DNA of 64,000 nt. Origin: an uncultured Oscillospiraceae bacterium (GTDB lineage Bacteria; Bacillota; Clostridia; Oscillospirales; Oscillospiraceae). The translations under genes and the position numbers were made by a program. Within the stretch, counting starts at the first letter, position 1. The number at the start of each line of letters is the position of its first letter. The notes below the pieces were generated by a model. That model saw only the letters and a list, made by a program, of their open reading frames with translations. It was not told the DNA's origin and did not search any database. The DNA lies in contig CANQQU010000001.1 of the NCBI GenBank assembly GCA_947626085.1, positions 1-64,000 of the forward strand. The letters run 5' to 3'. Of this stretch, positions 50,619-57,876 are shown in pieces.

Positions 50619-51250
50619 ACACTCTTCGCTCCTTTCTGGGCCATCTCCTCCTCCAGACGGGACAGGAGCAGGTTGACGGCAAAATACATGGTTTCATATT
50701 TGATGTACATCAGGGCGTTTTCGTCCCAGAGCCAATAGAGCCGGGGCGCGAACTCCTCGTCTCCCCGCCAGAATTGCAGGCAGACCTCCAGGCCCAAAAG
50801 CAGGGGAAGGGCGTAGCTCACGTCCGCCCCGGGCAGCGGTTTGCCGCCCAGGGTCCGGCAGGCCTGGGCCAGTCCCGCCGGGTCCCGGTCAAAGGCCAGG
50901 GCTTCCCTTGTGGGCCGATCCTCCAGCAGGGTGCGGTGGAACTGAAGGCCGAAATTCTGCATACTCTTCCACCGGCCGGAGAGAAACCGTCCTTCCTTGG
51001 CGTCGCAGATCACATCCAGGGCGGTCATGACCTCGCTGTGACTGTTGCCGTCCCGCCAGAGGCCGGCTACCATCTTTTCCAGCGCTCCATCTCTCCGGCG
51101 GAGCCGGTAGGGCCGGGCGGCCATGGTAAAATAAAGGTAGGTTTCGTCGTGGGCCAGGGAAAATTTCCGGATCAGCGCCTCCTGGTCGTAGTTTTGAAAA
51201 TAGGCCTGGGCGGCCTGCGCCTGAAGGGCGTAATTGTCCCGATGTTCCAT
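50615..51250 (-). CDS. DUF3786-like protein (first of two paralogues)
   Basis: This 211-aa soluble protein has HDETYLYFTMAARPYRLRRRDG, then ADVSYALPLLLGLEVCLQFWRGDEEFAPRLYWLWDENALMYIKYET. The latter block resembles the end of the protein at 61681 (QLIGPYRMQLLLWAGDEEFPPSAQVLYSDN). I assign both to the DUF3786-like group, which is often linked to corrinoid enzymes in anaerobes. Here it lies between the PAP2 gene and alr, overlapping alr. Its function is unknown. Confidence 0.6.
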   Translation of the reverse strand: MEHRDNYALQAQAAQAYFQNYDQEALIRKFSLAHDETYLYFTMAARPYRLRRRDGALEKMVAGLWRDGNSHSEVMTALDVICDAKEGRFLSGRWKSMQNFGLQFHRTLLEDRPTREALAFDRDPAGLAQACRTLGGKPLPGADVSYALPLLLGLEVCLQFWRGDEEFAPRLYWLWDENALMYIKYETMYFAVNLLLSRLEEEMAQKGAKSV

Positions 51251-51259
51251 TTTATCCCC

Positions 51260-51922
51260 CTAAACCGGCTGGGCGGCGGGCTTTTTCCGCCCGTAGACCA
51301 GGGCGTACCCGGCGGCGCAGACCACCAGGGCCCAGAACACATCCACCGCGCTGTGCTGCTTGACGAACACCGTGGACACGGAGATCAGCGCCGACATGGC
51401 AAAGAAGCTCACCTTCCAGAAGAGGTTCCGGAACCGAGGGGTGTCCCAGGCGGCGAAGGCCACGGCAAAGGAACCGATGCAGTGCAGAGAGGGGCAGACG
51501 TTGGTGTTGGTGTCGAACTCGTAAAAGGCGATGGTCAGCCGGGTGAGGAAATTGTCCCGGGGGAAGACCGTGGGCCGGAGATTCTGACAGGTGGGGTAGA
51601 TCAGATAGACCAGCAGGGTCACACCGTAGGTGGCGATGATGAAGTACATGAATCGCCGGAATGCGGCGGCGTCGTACAGCGCCAGATAGATCAGCATCCC
51701 CGGGATGTAGAGAAACCAGATCAGGTAGGGGATCAAAAACCACTCGTTGAAGGGGATCAGATTGTCCAGCGGACACCACACCGGGTGGCAGGCCGCCAGG
51801 GGCCGAAGCTGCTCCACCGCGGCGAACAGGATGCCGTGGACCGGCCAATAAAGGGCGGGCAGCAGATGGTTAAATTCAGGAGAGGTGAGATTGGAAAGCC
51901 GCAGCCTTCGGTAATCCACCAT
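51260..51922 (-). CDS. PAP2-superfamily membrane phosphatase
   Basis: This 220-aa membrane protein has five or six hydrophobic segments and the PAP2/IPC-synthase-type motifs CPSLHCIGSFAVAFAAWD and STVFVKQHSAVDVFWALVV. These contain the catalytic His residues. It probably dephosphorylates undecaprenyl or phosphatidyl lipids at the membrane. ATG 51922 follows AAAGGAGGAGCCCCCCT; the track start is upstream. It lies between the glycosyltransferase gene and alr, a cell-envelope setting. Confidence 0.83.
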   Translation of the reverse strand: MVDYRRLRLSNLTSPEFNHLLPALYWPVHGILFAAVEQLRPLAACHPVWCPLDNLIPFNEWFLIPYLIWFLYIPGMLIYLALYDAAAFRRFMYFIIATYGVTLLVYLIYPTCQNLRPTVFPRDNFLTRLTIAFYEFDTNTNVCPSLHCIGSFAVAFAAWDTPRFRNLFWKVSFFAMSALISVSTVFVKQHSAVDVFWALVVCAAGYALVYGRKKPAAQPV

Positions 51923-52035
51923 AGGGGGCTCCTCCTTTCTATGGAATATATACAAAATACCCCGAATGGGCTTGTTTGTCAATAGGAAATCCGATTTCCG
52001 CCCCCGGCTTGGTGCCGGGGGCGTTGATTGATCGT

Positions 52036-53208
52036 TTAAGCGGCCCGCTGACCAGCGCCAATGTGGGTCATGGGATGCCATGCCTTAGGCGCGGACACCA
52101 GAGAAATGATATGCAGCGGGTACCAGGAGGCGACAAAGATGGGGTACAGCGCGATGGTTTTCCACATCCGCCGGGGGCTCCGCCCTGCCGCTACACACAG
52201 AAACAGAGCGGTAAAGGTGGCGCCTGCCCAGAAGCCTGCCAGGCCAATGCCCAGCGCGGCCAGAGCCGCCAGAGGCTCCATGTGAAGTAGCCCCCAGCAC
52301 ACCGGCAGCAGGGCCAGCAGCTGCAAATAGATCCGGGAGAGGAACACGGCAAAGTCCCACTGCAGCGGCCCCCAGGTTTTCAGCAGGGAAGGGATGTACC
52401 GCCGGGCCACGTCCTGAAGCCCGGCGCTCCAGCGGCGGCGCTGCCGGAGAGAGGCGGCGAAGGAGGTGGGCTCCTCGTCATAGTGAACGGCGTCGGGGAC
52501 GTAGCGCACCCGCACCCCGTTTTTGGCGCAGATGGCGGCAAATTCCGCATCCTCGGCCAGGCTCCGGGTGTTCCAGCCCCCCAGCCGTTGAAGCAGCTGG
52601 TCCGTCACCATGAAGCCGGTGCCTACCAGCTTGCTGCTCAGACCCAGCCGCTCCCGGGGACGGGAGTAGAGCAGATTGGCGTTGGAAAAATGCAGCTCGT
52701 AGCACCCGGCTACCCAATTGTCATAGGGATTGGAGGCGACGATCCGGCCCTTGGCGGCCTGGGCCCCGGCTACATACGCGTCGTTCATTCGGGCCAGGAA
52801 GCCCGGGGCCACCAGATTGTCCGCGTCAAAGACGCAGTAGGCGTCGTATTTTCCCATCAGGTGGGCGAAGGCCTGGTGCAGCACCTCGCCCTTGCTCCGA
52901 ACCGGCCCCCGGCAGCGGAAAATCCGGGCGCCCGCTCTCCGGGCGGCTTCCTCGGTGTGGTCCGTGCAGTTGTTGGGCAGCACATACACATCGAACAGCT
53001 CCCGGGGATAGTCTTGCCGGAGAAGGCTCCGGACACTGTCCCCGATCACCGCTTCCTCGTTCCGGGCAGGCAAAAGCACGGCGAACCGAGCCTTGGGCGG
53101 GGCGGTGGGGAACCGGCGGCGGGGCAGCAGGAAAAAGGCGCCTACCAAGGCGGTGTACACCGCGAAGAGCTTGAGGACCAGCGATAAGATGTCCATCAAA
53201 ATATTCAT
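52036..53208 (-). CDS. Membrane glycosyltransferase, GT2 family
   Basis: This 390-aa protein has an N-terminal membrane helix, then a GT2 domain: VLLPARNEEAVIGDSVRSLLRQDYP, VFDADNLVAPGF, GFMVTDQ and the QRRRWSAGLQ motif of processive enzymes. Two or three C-terminal transmembrane segments follow. It presumably extends a surface or lipid-linked glycan. ATG 53208 follows GGGAGGGATCGTT. A 40-bp element shared with the two-component operon lies just before its -10 box, so expression probably depends on that response regulator. Confidence 0.85.
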   Translation of the reverse strand: MNILMDILSLVLKLFAVYTALVGAFFLLPRRRFPTAPPKARFAVLLPARNEEAVIGDSVRSLLRQDYPRELFDVYVLPNNCTDHTEEAARRAGARIFRCRGPVRSKGEVLHQAFAHLMGKYDAYCVFDADNLVAPGFLARMNDAYVAGAQAAKGRIVASNPYDNWVAGCYELHFSNANLLYSRPRERLGLSSKLVGTGFMVTDQLLQRLGGWNTRSLAEDAEFAAICAKNGVRVRYVPDAVHYDEEPTSFAASLRQRRRWSAGLQDVARRYIPSLLKTWGPLQWDFAVFLSRIYLQLLALLPVCWGLLHMEPLAALAALGIGLAGFWAGATFTALFLCVAAGRSPRRMWKTIALYPIFVASWYPLHIISLVSAPKAWHPMTHIGAGQRAA

Positions 53209-53233
53209 AACGATCCCTCCCATTGCTGGGAGT

Positions 53234-53290
53234 ATTTTATCAAAAAGGGATTTAAGAAAAAAGTAGGAAAAGGTTTAAGATTTGTTTAAG
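53234..53290 (-). promoter_or_regulatory. Regulated promoter of the glycosyltransferase gene, site shared with the two-component operon
   Basis: On the minus strand the -10 is TAAAAT (53239-53234). A 40-bp element at 53251-53290 (TTTAAGAAAAAAG...TTAAGATTTGTTTAAG on plus) begins 11 bases upstream of the -10 and covers the place of the -35. The same element lies at 57756-57795 with identical spacing. Confidence 0.7.
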
Positions 53291-53300
53291 ACCGGATTTT

Positions 53301-53855
53301 TTATTCCATTACGGTGCCATCCGGGTGGAACAGGGGCAGCTTCTCCAGGTAGATGAGGTCGGGCCGGTCCTGGGCGTCGCCCTCGGCCAGAATGGCCATC
53401 CGTCCGGCAATGATGCCCCCGGCCTTCTCCACCAGGGCCTCCAGCGCGGCCAGGCTCTCGCCGGTGGAGATCACATCGTCCACGATGAGGATCTTCTTGC
53501 CCTTCATCAGGGCGGCGTCGGCGGTGTCCAGGTACAGGTGCTGCTCCTTGGCGGTGGTGATGGAGTGAACGGTGGACTCAAACACCCCGGTCATGTACAG
53601 CTTGGGACCCTTCCGGGCCAGGAAATACTTCTTCGCCCCACTCTGCCGGGCCATCTCGTGGATCAGGGGGATGCCCTTGGCCTCGGCGGTGATCAGGTAG
53701 TCGTACTCCGGGGCCCGCTTCAGCAGCTCCCGGGCGCAGGCCACGGTCAGCTCCGCGTCCCCGAAGATCACAAAGCCGGCGATGGACAGATGCTCATTGA
53801 CCGGGCAGATGGGAAGCTCCCGGCGCAGCCCGGCGACAGTCATAGGATATACCAT
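53301..53855 (-). CDS. Phosphoribosyltransferase, adenine-PRT-like
   Basis: This 184-aa protein has the PRPP motif KKILIVDDVISTGESLAALEAL and an upstream YLITAEAKGIPLIHEMARQSGAKKYFLARKGPKLYM block. This is like adenine/xanthine phosphoribosyltransferases and their PurR-type relatives. It salvages a purine base to the nucleotide, but the exact base cannot be told. The N-terminus lacks a DNA-binding domain. Confidence 0.75.
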   Translation of the reverse strand: MVYPMTVAGLRRELPICPVNEHLSIAGFVIFGDAELTVACARELLKRAPEYDYLITAEAKGIPLIHEMARQSGAKKYFLARKGPKLYMTGVFESTVHSITTAKEQHLYLDTADAALMKGKKILIVDDVISTGESLAALEALVEKAGGIIAGRMAILAEGDAQDRPDLIYLEKLPLFHPDGTVME

Positions 53856-53932
53856 AGTAATTGCGCTCCTTTTTTCTATTCTAACATGGTCAATTATACA
53901 TCGTCAGATGAAAATGTCAAGGCGTAAAGCAC

Positions 53933-53961
53933 TTGACAGGATGGTGAAACGCTGCTATAAT
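53933..53961 (+). promoter_or_regulatory. Promoter of the antisense RNA
   Basis: TTGACA (53933-53938) and TATAAT (53956-53961) are 17 bases apart, an exact consensus with no coding frame behind it. It drives a short RNA towards the toxin gene. Confidence 0.85.
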
Positions 53962-53967
53962 AAGCAT

Positions 53968-54056
53968 AGAAAGGTGCTGCCGGCAGACGGTCAGCCCCCG
54001 GTATTGGTTAGAAGCAACCGCGCACCGTTGGCGAATTGGGGCGGTTGCTTCTTATC
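53968..54056 (+). ncRNA. Candidate type I antitoxin RNA
   Basis: A consensus promoter is followed by ~90 bases without an ORF or ribosome site, ending in a stem (AGAAGCAACCGC / GCGGTTGCTTCT) that also ends the toxin transcript. GGTCAGCCCCC (53989-53999) in this RNA can pair over 11 bases, one of them G-U, with GGGGGCTGGCC of the toxin mRNA. That segment covers the ribosome site and touches the AUG. The layout resembles the par/Fst locus, with convergent RNAs sharing a terminator. Confidence 0.7.
54010..54052. terminator. Shared bidirectional terminator of toxin mRNA and antisense RNA
   Basis: A 12-bp perfect stem (AGAAGCAACCGC / GCGGTTGCTTCT) lies with its ends toward both convergent units. 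T-runs are weak on both sides. Confidence 0.7.
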
Positions 54057-54132
54057 ATTTCATCAGCTGAATAAACAGGTTGATGATGCCGATGATCACA
54101 AGACAGAATGTAAGTACTTCCATCGTTGTCAT
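54055..54132 (-). CDS. Small hydrophobic toxin (holin-like, type I)
   Basis: The 25-residue peptide MTTMEVLTFCLVIIGIINLFIQLMK is a single transmembrane helix after a short polar N-terminus. It matches the small holin-like toxins of type I systems (TxpA/Hol_Tox group). The ribosome site GGGGGG is paired with CCCCCC upstream in the leader (54139-54144 with 54156-54161), which would hide it. The ORF track gives a longer frame (54055-54270), but translation there lacks a ribosome site. It is driven by TTGACA-17-TAAAAT at 54270-54242. Confidence 0.72.
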   Translation of the reverse strand: MTTMEVLTFCLVIIGIINLFIQLMK

Positions 54133-54241
54133 GGCCAGCCCCCCTTTCTGAAACAGGGGGGCAAGAAGCTCCCCCTGCATTTCGGGGGAAAACCGCCTAC
54201 CGTTATACTGGCAGCACCTGGTTCCTTGCGGAACCGGGTGT

Positions 54242-54270
54242 ATTTTATCATTTTTTGCCTGCGCTGTCAA
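54242..54270 (-). promoter_or_regulatory. Promoter of the toxin mRNA
   Basis: On the minus strand TTGACA (54270-54265) and TAAAAT (54247-54242) are 17 bases apart. The transcript would have a ~100-base structured leader, starting with the hairpin CCGGTTCC / GGAACC. Confidence 0.82.
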
Positions 54271-54311
54271 GAATAGGCTATTTCTTTTTGGCGCAGGCCC
54301 TTCAAGGATGA

Positions 54312-54337
54312 TCCCCGCAGCCGTTTGGCTGCGGGGA
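54312..54337. terminator. GC-rich hairpin upstream of the toxin unit
   Basis: TCCCCGCAGCC and GGCTGCGGGGA pair perfectly around GTTT. There is no T-tract. From here to 54488 I see no gene, only a second inverted repeat (GGCTTCCGC 54410-54418 / GCGGAAGCC 54441-54449). Confidence 0.55.
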
Positions 54338-54488
54338 CCCGCGCGTTGTGATTTTTAGGAAAGAAGAGAGGTAGAAAAGAGAACCAACGTAGAAGCCAGG
54401 CGGCTCACGGCTTCCGCCGGACTTCATGGTTATAGATTAGCGGAAGCCTTTGAACGGGTCATGACGGTAATGAAAACAATCCGTGAAT

Positions 54489-54773
54489 TTTAGGTGACGG
54501 AAATCGAACCCACGTCGGTTTCCGGCGGGTCATTTCCGCCCAGTCTTCACAAAAGCCCTTGGAAATACATAGCCAGTATTCCCTGCGGCCTTTTGCTTGC
54601 CTGAACGAAAATTACCTCGCCGGAAACTGCGTAGCACTTTGCGGGGAGCAATTTTTGGATGATTTTGCCCGCAGAGGAGGAAGCCTTGCTGTCGCAAGGC
54701 GACGACGATAAGGGGAAAAGCGCCGAAAAGAGCCCCCACAAAGCGGCGTGGATTCGACTCCCGTCGCCTTTAC
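54489..54773. mobile_element. MITE-like element with T-arm-like inverted ends
   Basis: The left end (AGGTGACGGAAATCGAACCC...) and the reverse complement of the right end (AGGCGACGGGAGTCGAATCC...) match at 24 of 30 positions. Each end can itself fold into a hairpin around TTCGA, like a tRNA T-arm. The interior has no credible gene; the minus-strand ORFs of 64-69 residues are basic and probably spurious. The right end overlaps the TAA stop of the histidine kinase. The left end is repeated exactly (28 bases, inverted) at 61602-61629. Confidence 0.6.
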
Positions 54774-57013
54774 ATCGGGAAGGTCAAAACGGCCTTGAAC
54801 AGGTCCCCGTCCACGGTCAGCTCCAGCATGCCGTGCTGCAGCTCCATCAGGCTTTTGGCGATGTTCAGCCCCAGGCCGCTGCCTTCGGTGTTCCGGGAGG
54901 CGTCGTCCCGGACGAACCGCTCCAGCAGCTCCTCGCCGGTGTGGCGCAGCTGCTCCCGGGACACGTTTTTGATGGAGAGCCGCGCCCGGTAGCCCTCCTG
55001 GGCCAGCTCGATATACACCCGGGTCCCCGGCAGGGCGTACTTGACGGCGTTGCTCAGCAGATTGCTCATCACCCGCCAGCACAGCCGCCCGTCGGCCTGG
55101 ATCCACACCGGCTCCTTGGGCGGATCGAACACCACGGTCAGATCGGCCCCGGCCAGCTTATCGGAAAACTCGCCCAGCGCCTGGGTGACGGCCTCGACCA
55201 GGTCCAGCCTCTGGATCTCCGCGGTGAGGTTGCCGGTGGAGGCCTTGCTCATCTCCATCAGGTCGTCGATGAGCTTCTTCATCCGCTGGCTCTGCCGGTC
55301 CAGCACCTCCAGATAGGAGGCCCGCTCCTGGGGATCATCCGTTTTTTGTAATAAGTCGACATAATTGATAATGGAGGTCAGGGGCGTTTTGATGTCGTGG
55401 GACACGTTGGTGATCAGCTCCGCCTTCATCCGCTCGGAGCGCATCTGCTTCTGGGCGGCCTGGATGGCGGCGTCGCCCAGGGTGTTGAGGGCTTGGGCAA
55501 AGTCCTTGAAGCTGCCGATGAGATACTTTCCGTCCACCTTCTCGTTCAGGTCCCCCTGGCTCATCCGCTTGGCCCCCTTCAGGAGCAGGCCAAAGCTGTA
55601 GGAGCCGTAGAGTACCACCAGGACGCACACCACGATCGCCCAGAGGATCCAGAACAGCCCGGATCCCCGGAACAGATGCCAGGTGCCGAACAGCAGCACA
55701 AAGAACAGCCCCATGCCCACAAGCAGCCACTGCCAGATCAGGGGCAGCAGCTCGTAGATCCGGCGGATAAACCGGCCCACGGCCCGGAACGCCCCGCCGA
55801 TCAGCCCTACCACGCCGTGCTTCCAGAGCCATTTCAGCCCCCGCAGGAGCATCCTCAGGCAGAAGCCCACGGCGCTGTGCCGCAGCCAGTAGAAATCCTT
55901 CGTCTTGAACTGGGCTGCCGCCGCAAAGCAGAAGCCCACGAACAGCAGGCACCCGGCCAGGGCGCACACCACCGCCAGGCACAGGGCCCCGGCGTTCATC
56001 GAGATGGGGGAGTTTACATAATTTGAAAAATAGCTCGAGTCAAAGGCGTAGTCCAGCAGCCGAAAGACGTAGACCAGCTCAATCTCCGCCAGGACTGTCC
56101 CCAGGGCGTACAGGTCCAGAGGCAGCCGGTTCAGCCCCCCTGGGACGATCTCCTCCCGGCCCTTCTTCCGGCCGGCGGCGCAGCACAGGTACACCGCCGT
56201 CACGGCGAACAGCAGCAGCCCCCCGATCAGCAGGCCGATCATCCAATACCGGCTCCCGACTAGGTACTCCAAAAGGACGATCCGCAGATCCTGGAAGGCC
56301 CCCTGGGGCAGATAGACCTTCACCCGGTAATGCTCCTGGGTGGTCACCTGGCCCAGCCGGATGACGTTGACGTGGCCAAGCGTTTCGTCGTAATATGCCA
56401 TGACGAAGATACTGTCCACGTCCTGAACCTGCTCCTCAGTCAGTCCATCCTGGCGATGGCCGCCGGTGGTGGGGGCAGTGGTATTCGGTTCCCCAGTAAA
56501 TGCCATGTCGGGGAGCCACAGGCTGCCGTCCTCGGGCAGATCCCATCCGTCCCAGATGACCTCCCCCTCCGGGGATACCCAGTACTGCTCTCCGTCCTCA
56601 TGGACCTGCATGTGGCCGTAGACTCCAAAAGAACGGTAATACACCCCACGAATGGCAAAGTCATAGACCTGGGGGTACGGCCCCGGCCCCCGGGTATCCG
56701 CCAGGACCTTGCCTGACGGGTCCGTGATCACATAGGCCCCCGAAGTAACGGCGTCCATATTGCTGCCGTTGTATAAAACCTGGAGCTGCGGGGCGTTGCA
56801 GCCCCCCAGCTGCCCGGACAGTTCCCGCCCCAGCTGGCCGTTGGCCCAGGAGTACGCCAGATCGTTTTTCCGGTCCTCCAGGACGCTGTCGGGGTCCGTG
56901 TACACATCCGTGGATGCCATTAGCGCCACCAGCACCCCGCTGCCCAGACTCACCAGCAGGGCGCAGGCGCACAGCAGCACCGCCAAAAACTTCATGGGAA
57001 TGGAGTAGCGCAT
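54770..57013 (-). CDS. Sensor histidine kinase with large extracellular domain
   Basis: This 747-aa protein has an N-terminal membrane helix, an extracellular domain of ~220 residues (YWVSPEGEVIWDGWDLPEDGS..), and then up to seven further membrane segments (~260-480). A HAMP-like region, the H-box NVSHDIKTPLTSIINYVDLL and the ATP-binding domain follow (MSNLLSNAVKYALPGTRV, GSGLGLNIAKSLMELQHG). It phosphorylates the response regulator encoded next upstream. The many extra membrane helices are unusual and suggest sensing inside the membrane, for instance lipid-linked wall precursors. Confidence 0.9.
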   Translation of the reverse strand: MRYSIPMKFLAVLLCACALLVSLGSGVLVALMASTDVYTDPDSVLEDRKNDLAYSWANGQLGRELSGQLGGCNAPQLQVLYNGSNMDAVTSGAYVITDPSGKVLADTRGPGPYPQVYDFAIRGVYYRSFGVYGHMQVHEDGEQYWVSPEGEVIWDGWDLPEDGSLWLPDMAFTGEPNTTAPTTGGHRQDGLTEEQVQDVDSIFVMAYYDETLGHVNVIRLGQVTTQEHYRVKVYLPQGAFQDLRIVLLEYLVGSRYWMIGLLIGGLLLFAVTAVYLCCAAGRKKGREEIVPGGLNRLPLDLYALGTVLAEIELVYVFRLLDYAFDSSYFSNYVNSPISMNAGALCLAVVCALAGCLLFVGFCFAAAAQFKTKDFYWLRHSAVGFCLRMLLRGLKWLWKHGVVGLIGGAFRAVGRFIRRIYELLPLIWQWLLVGMGLFFVLLFGTWHLFRGSGLFWILWAIVVCVLVVLYGSYSFGLLLKGAKRMSQGDLNEKVDGKYLIGSFKDFAQALNTLGDAAIQAAQKQMRSERMKAELITNVSHDIKTPLTSIINYVDLLQKTDDPQERASYLEVLDRQSQRMKKLIDDLMEMSKASTGNLTAEIQRLDLVEAVTQALGEFSDKLAGADLTVVFDPPKEPVWIQADGRLCWRVMSNLLSNAVKYALPGTRVYIELAQEGYRARLSIKNVSREQLRHTGEELLERFVRDDASRNTEGSGLGLNIAKSLMELQHGMLELTVDGDLFKAVLTFPM

Positions 57014-57014
57014 A

Positions 57015-57707
57015 TCAGTTCCCTCCGTCCATTTTGTACCCCTGGCCCCAGACCACCTTCAGATACCGGGGCTGGGAGGGGTTGATCTCGATTTTTTCCC
57101 GCAGATGCCGGATGTGGACCGCCACGGAGCCCTCGCTGCCCAGGGCGGCCTCCTGCCACACGGCCTCGTACAGCTCCCGGGTGGAGAAGACCTTCCCCGG
57201 GCTTTTCATCATCAGCCGGAGGATGCTGTACTCCGTGGGGGTCAGGGAAATGGGCTCGCCGTCCACGGTGACGGTCTTGGACCCGTCGTCCAGGGTCACG
57301 CCTCCCACGGTCAGGGCATTGGACGCCTCCACCCGGCTGCCCAGCCGGGCGTACCGCCGGAGGTGGGACCGGACCCGGGCCAGCACCTCCACCGGCACAA
57401 AGGGCTTGGTGATGTAGTCGTCCGCCCCGATGTTCAGCCCCAGCACCATGTCCTCCGTCTCGCTCTTGGCGGTGAGGAACAAAATGGGGGCGTTGGATAT
57501 TTTCCGAATCTCGGAGGTGGCGGTGATGCCGTCCATCTGGGGCATCATAATGTCCATCAGGATCAGGGAGACGTCCTCCCGCTGGACGATTTGCAGCGCC
57601 TCCCGTCCGGTGTAGGCTTCCAAGAGGCGGTAGCCCTCCGGCGCGAGATAGATCTTTAAGGCGTTGACGATATCCGGCTGGTCGTCGCAAATCAGGATGG
57701 TATACAT
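57015..57707 (-). CDS. Response regulator, OmpR/PhoB family
   Basis: This 230-aa protein has a receiver domain (ILICDDQPDIVNALKIYL, phospho-Asp in LILMDIMMPQMDGI, LTAKSETEDMVLGLNIGADDYITKPF) and a winged-helix domain (ISLTPTEYSILRLMMKSPGKVFSTRELYEAVW, VHIRHLREKIE). It lies directly before the kinase gene, one base apart. A 40-bp TTTAAGA-type element upstream of its promoter, shared with the glycosyltransferase gene, is the probable binding site. Confidence 0.93.
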   Translation of the reverse strand: MYTILICDDQPDIVNALKIYLAPEGYRLLEAYTGREALQIVQREDVSLILMDIMMPQMDGITATSEIRKISNAPILFLTAKSETEDMVLGLNIGADDYITKPFVPVEVLARVRSHLRRYARLGSRVEASNALTVGGVTLDDGSKTVTVDGEPISLTPTEYSILRLMMKSPGKVFSTRELYEAVWQEAALGSEGSVAVHIRHLREKIEINPSQPRYLKVVWGQGYKMDGGN

Positions 57708-57738
57708 GAGGCGGCCTCTCTTTCTGTTTTCTGAAAAT

Positions 57739-57795
57739 ATTATAGCAACCGGAACTTTAAGAATAAAGAGGGAAAATCCTTAAGATTTCTTTAAG
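57739..57795 (-). promoter_or_regulatory. Regulated promoter of the two-component operon, with shared operator
   Basis: On the minus strand the -10 TATAAT (57744-57739) has no -35 consensus. A 40-bp element (57756-57795: TTTAAGAATAAAG...TTAAGATTTCTTTAAG on plus) begins 11 bases upstream of it. It matches 53251-53290 at 33 of 40 bases. The TTAAGA repeats fit direct-repeat sites of OmpR-type regulators. Confidence 0.72.
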
Positions 57796-57801
57796 GCCCC
57801 C

Positions 57802-57830
57802 TTGCGCGGCGCCTTTTTTCCCGCTATAAT
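57802..57830 (+). promoter_or_regulatory. Promoter of mscS
   Basis: TTGCGC (57802-57807) and TATAAT (57825-57830) are 17 bases apart. It is divergent from the two-component operon and lies only six bases beyond the operator, so the regulator may affect it too. Confidence 0.65.
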
Positions 57831-57876
57831 AATAGCGCGGCCGGGGGCCGACACTGAATATCACGGGGGCTTACTT

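Noticed and set aside
54133-54270. N-terminal extension of the toxin ORF (71-residue version in the track)
   Set aside because: The extension lies in the structured leader behind the promoter and has no ribosome site. The 25-residue start has GGGGGG at proper distance.
54530-54741. Basic 64-69 residue minus-strand ORFs inside the MITE-like element
   Set aside because: They have no ribosome site and overlap each other in two frames, and their composition follows the element. I treat them as spurious.
54489-54773. tmRNA or tRNA gene, suggested by TTCGA-containing stems
   Set aside because: No acceptor/anticodon architecture, no CCA end and no tag reading frame ending in LAA could be found. 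The paired ends fit an inverted-repeat element better.
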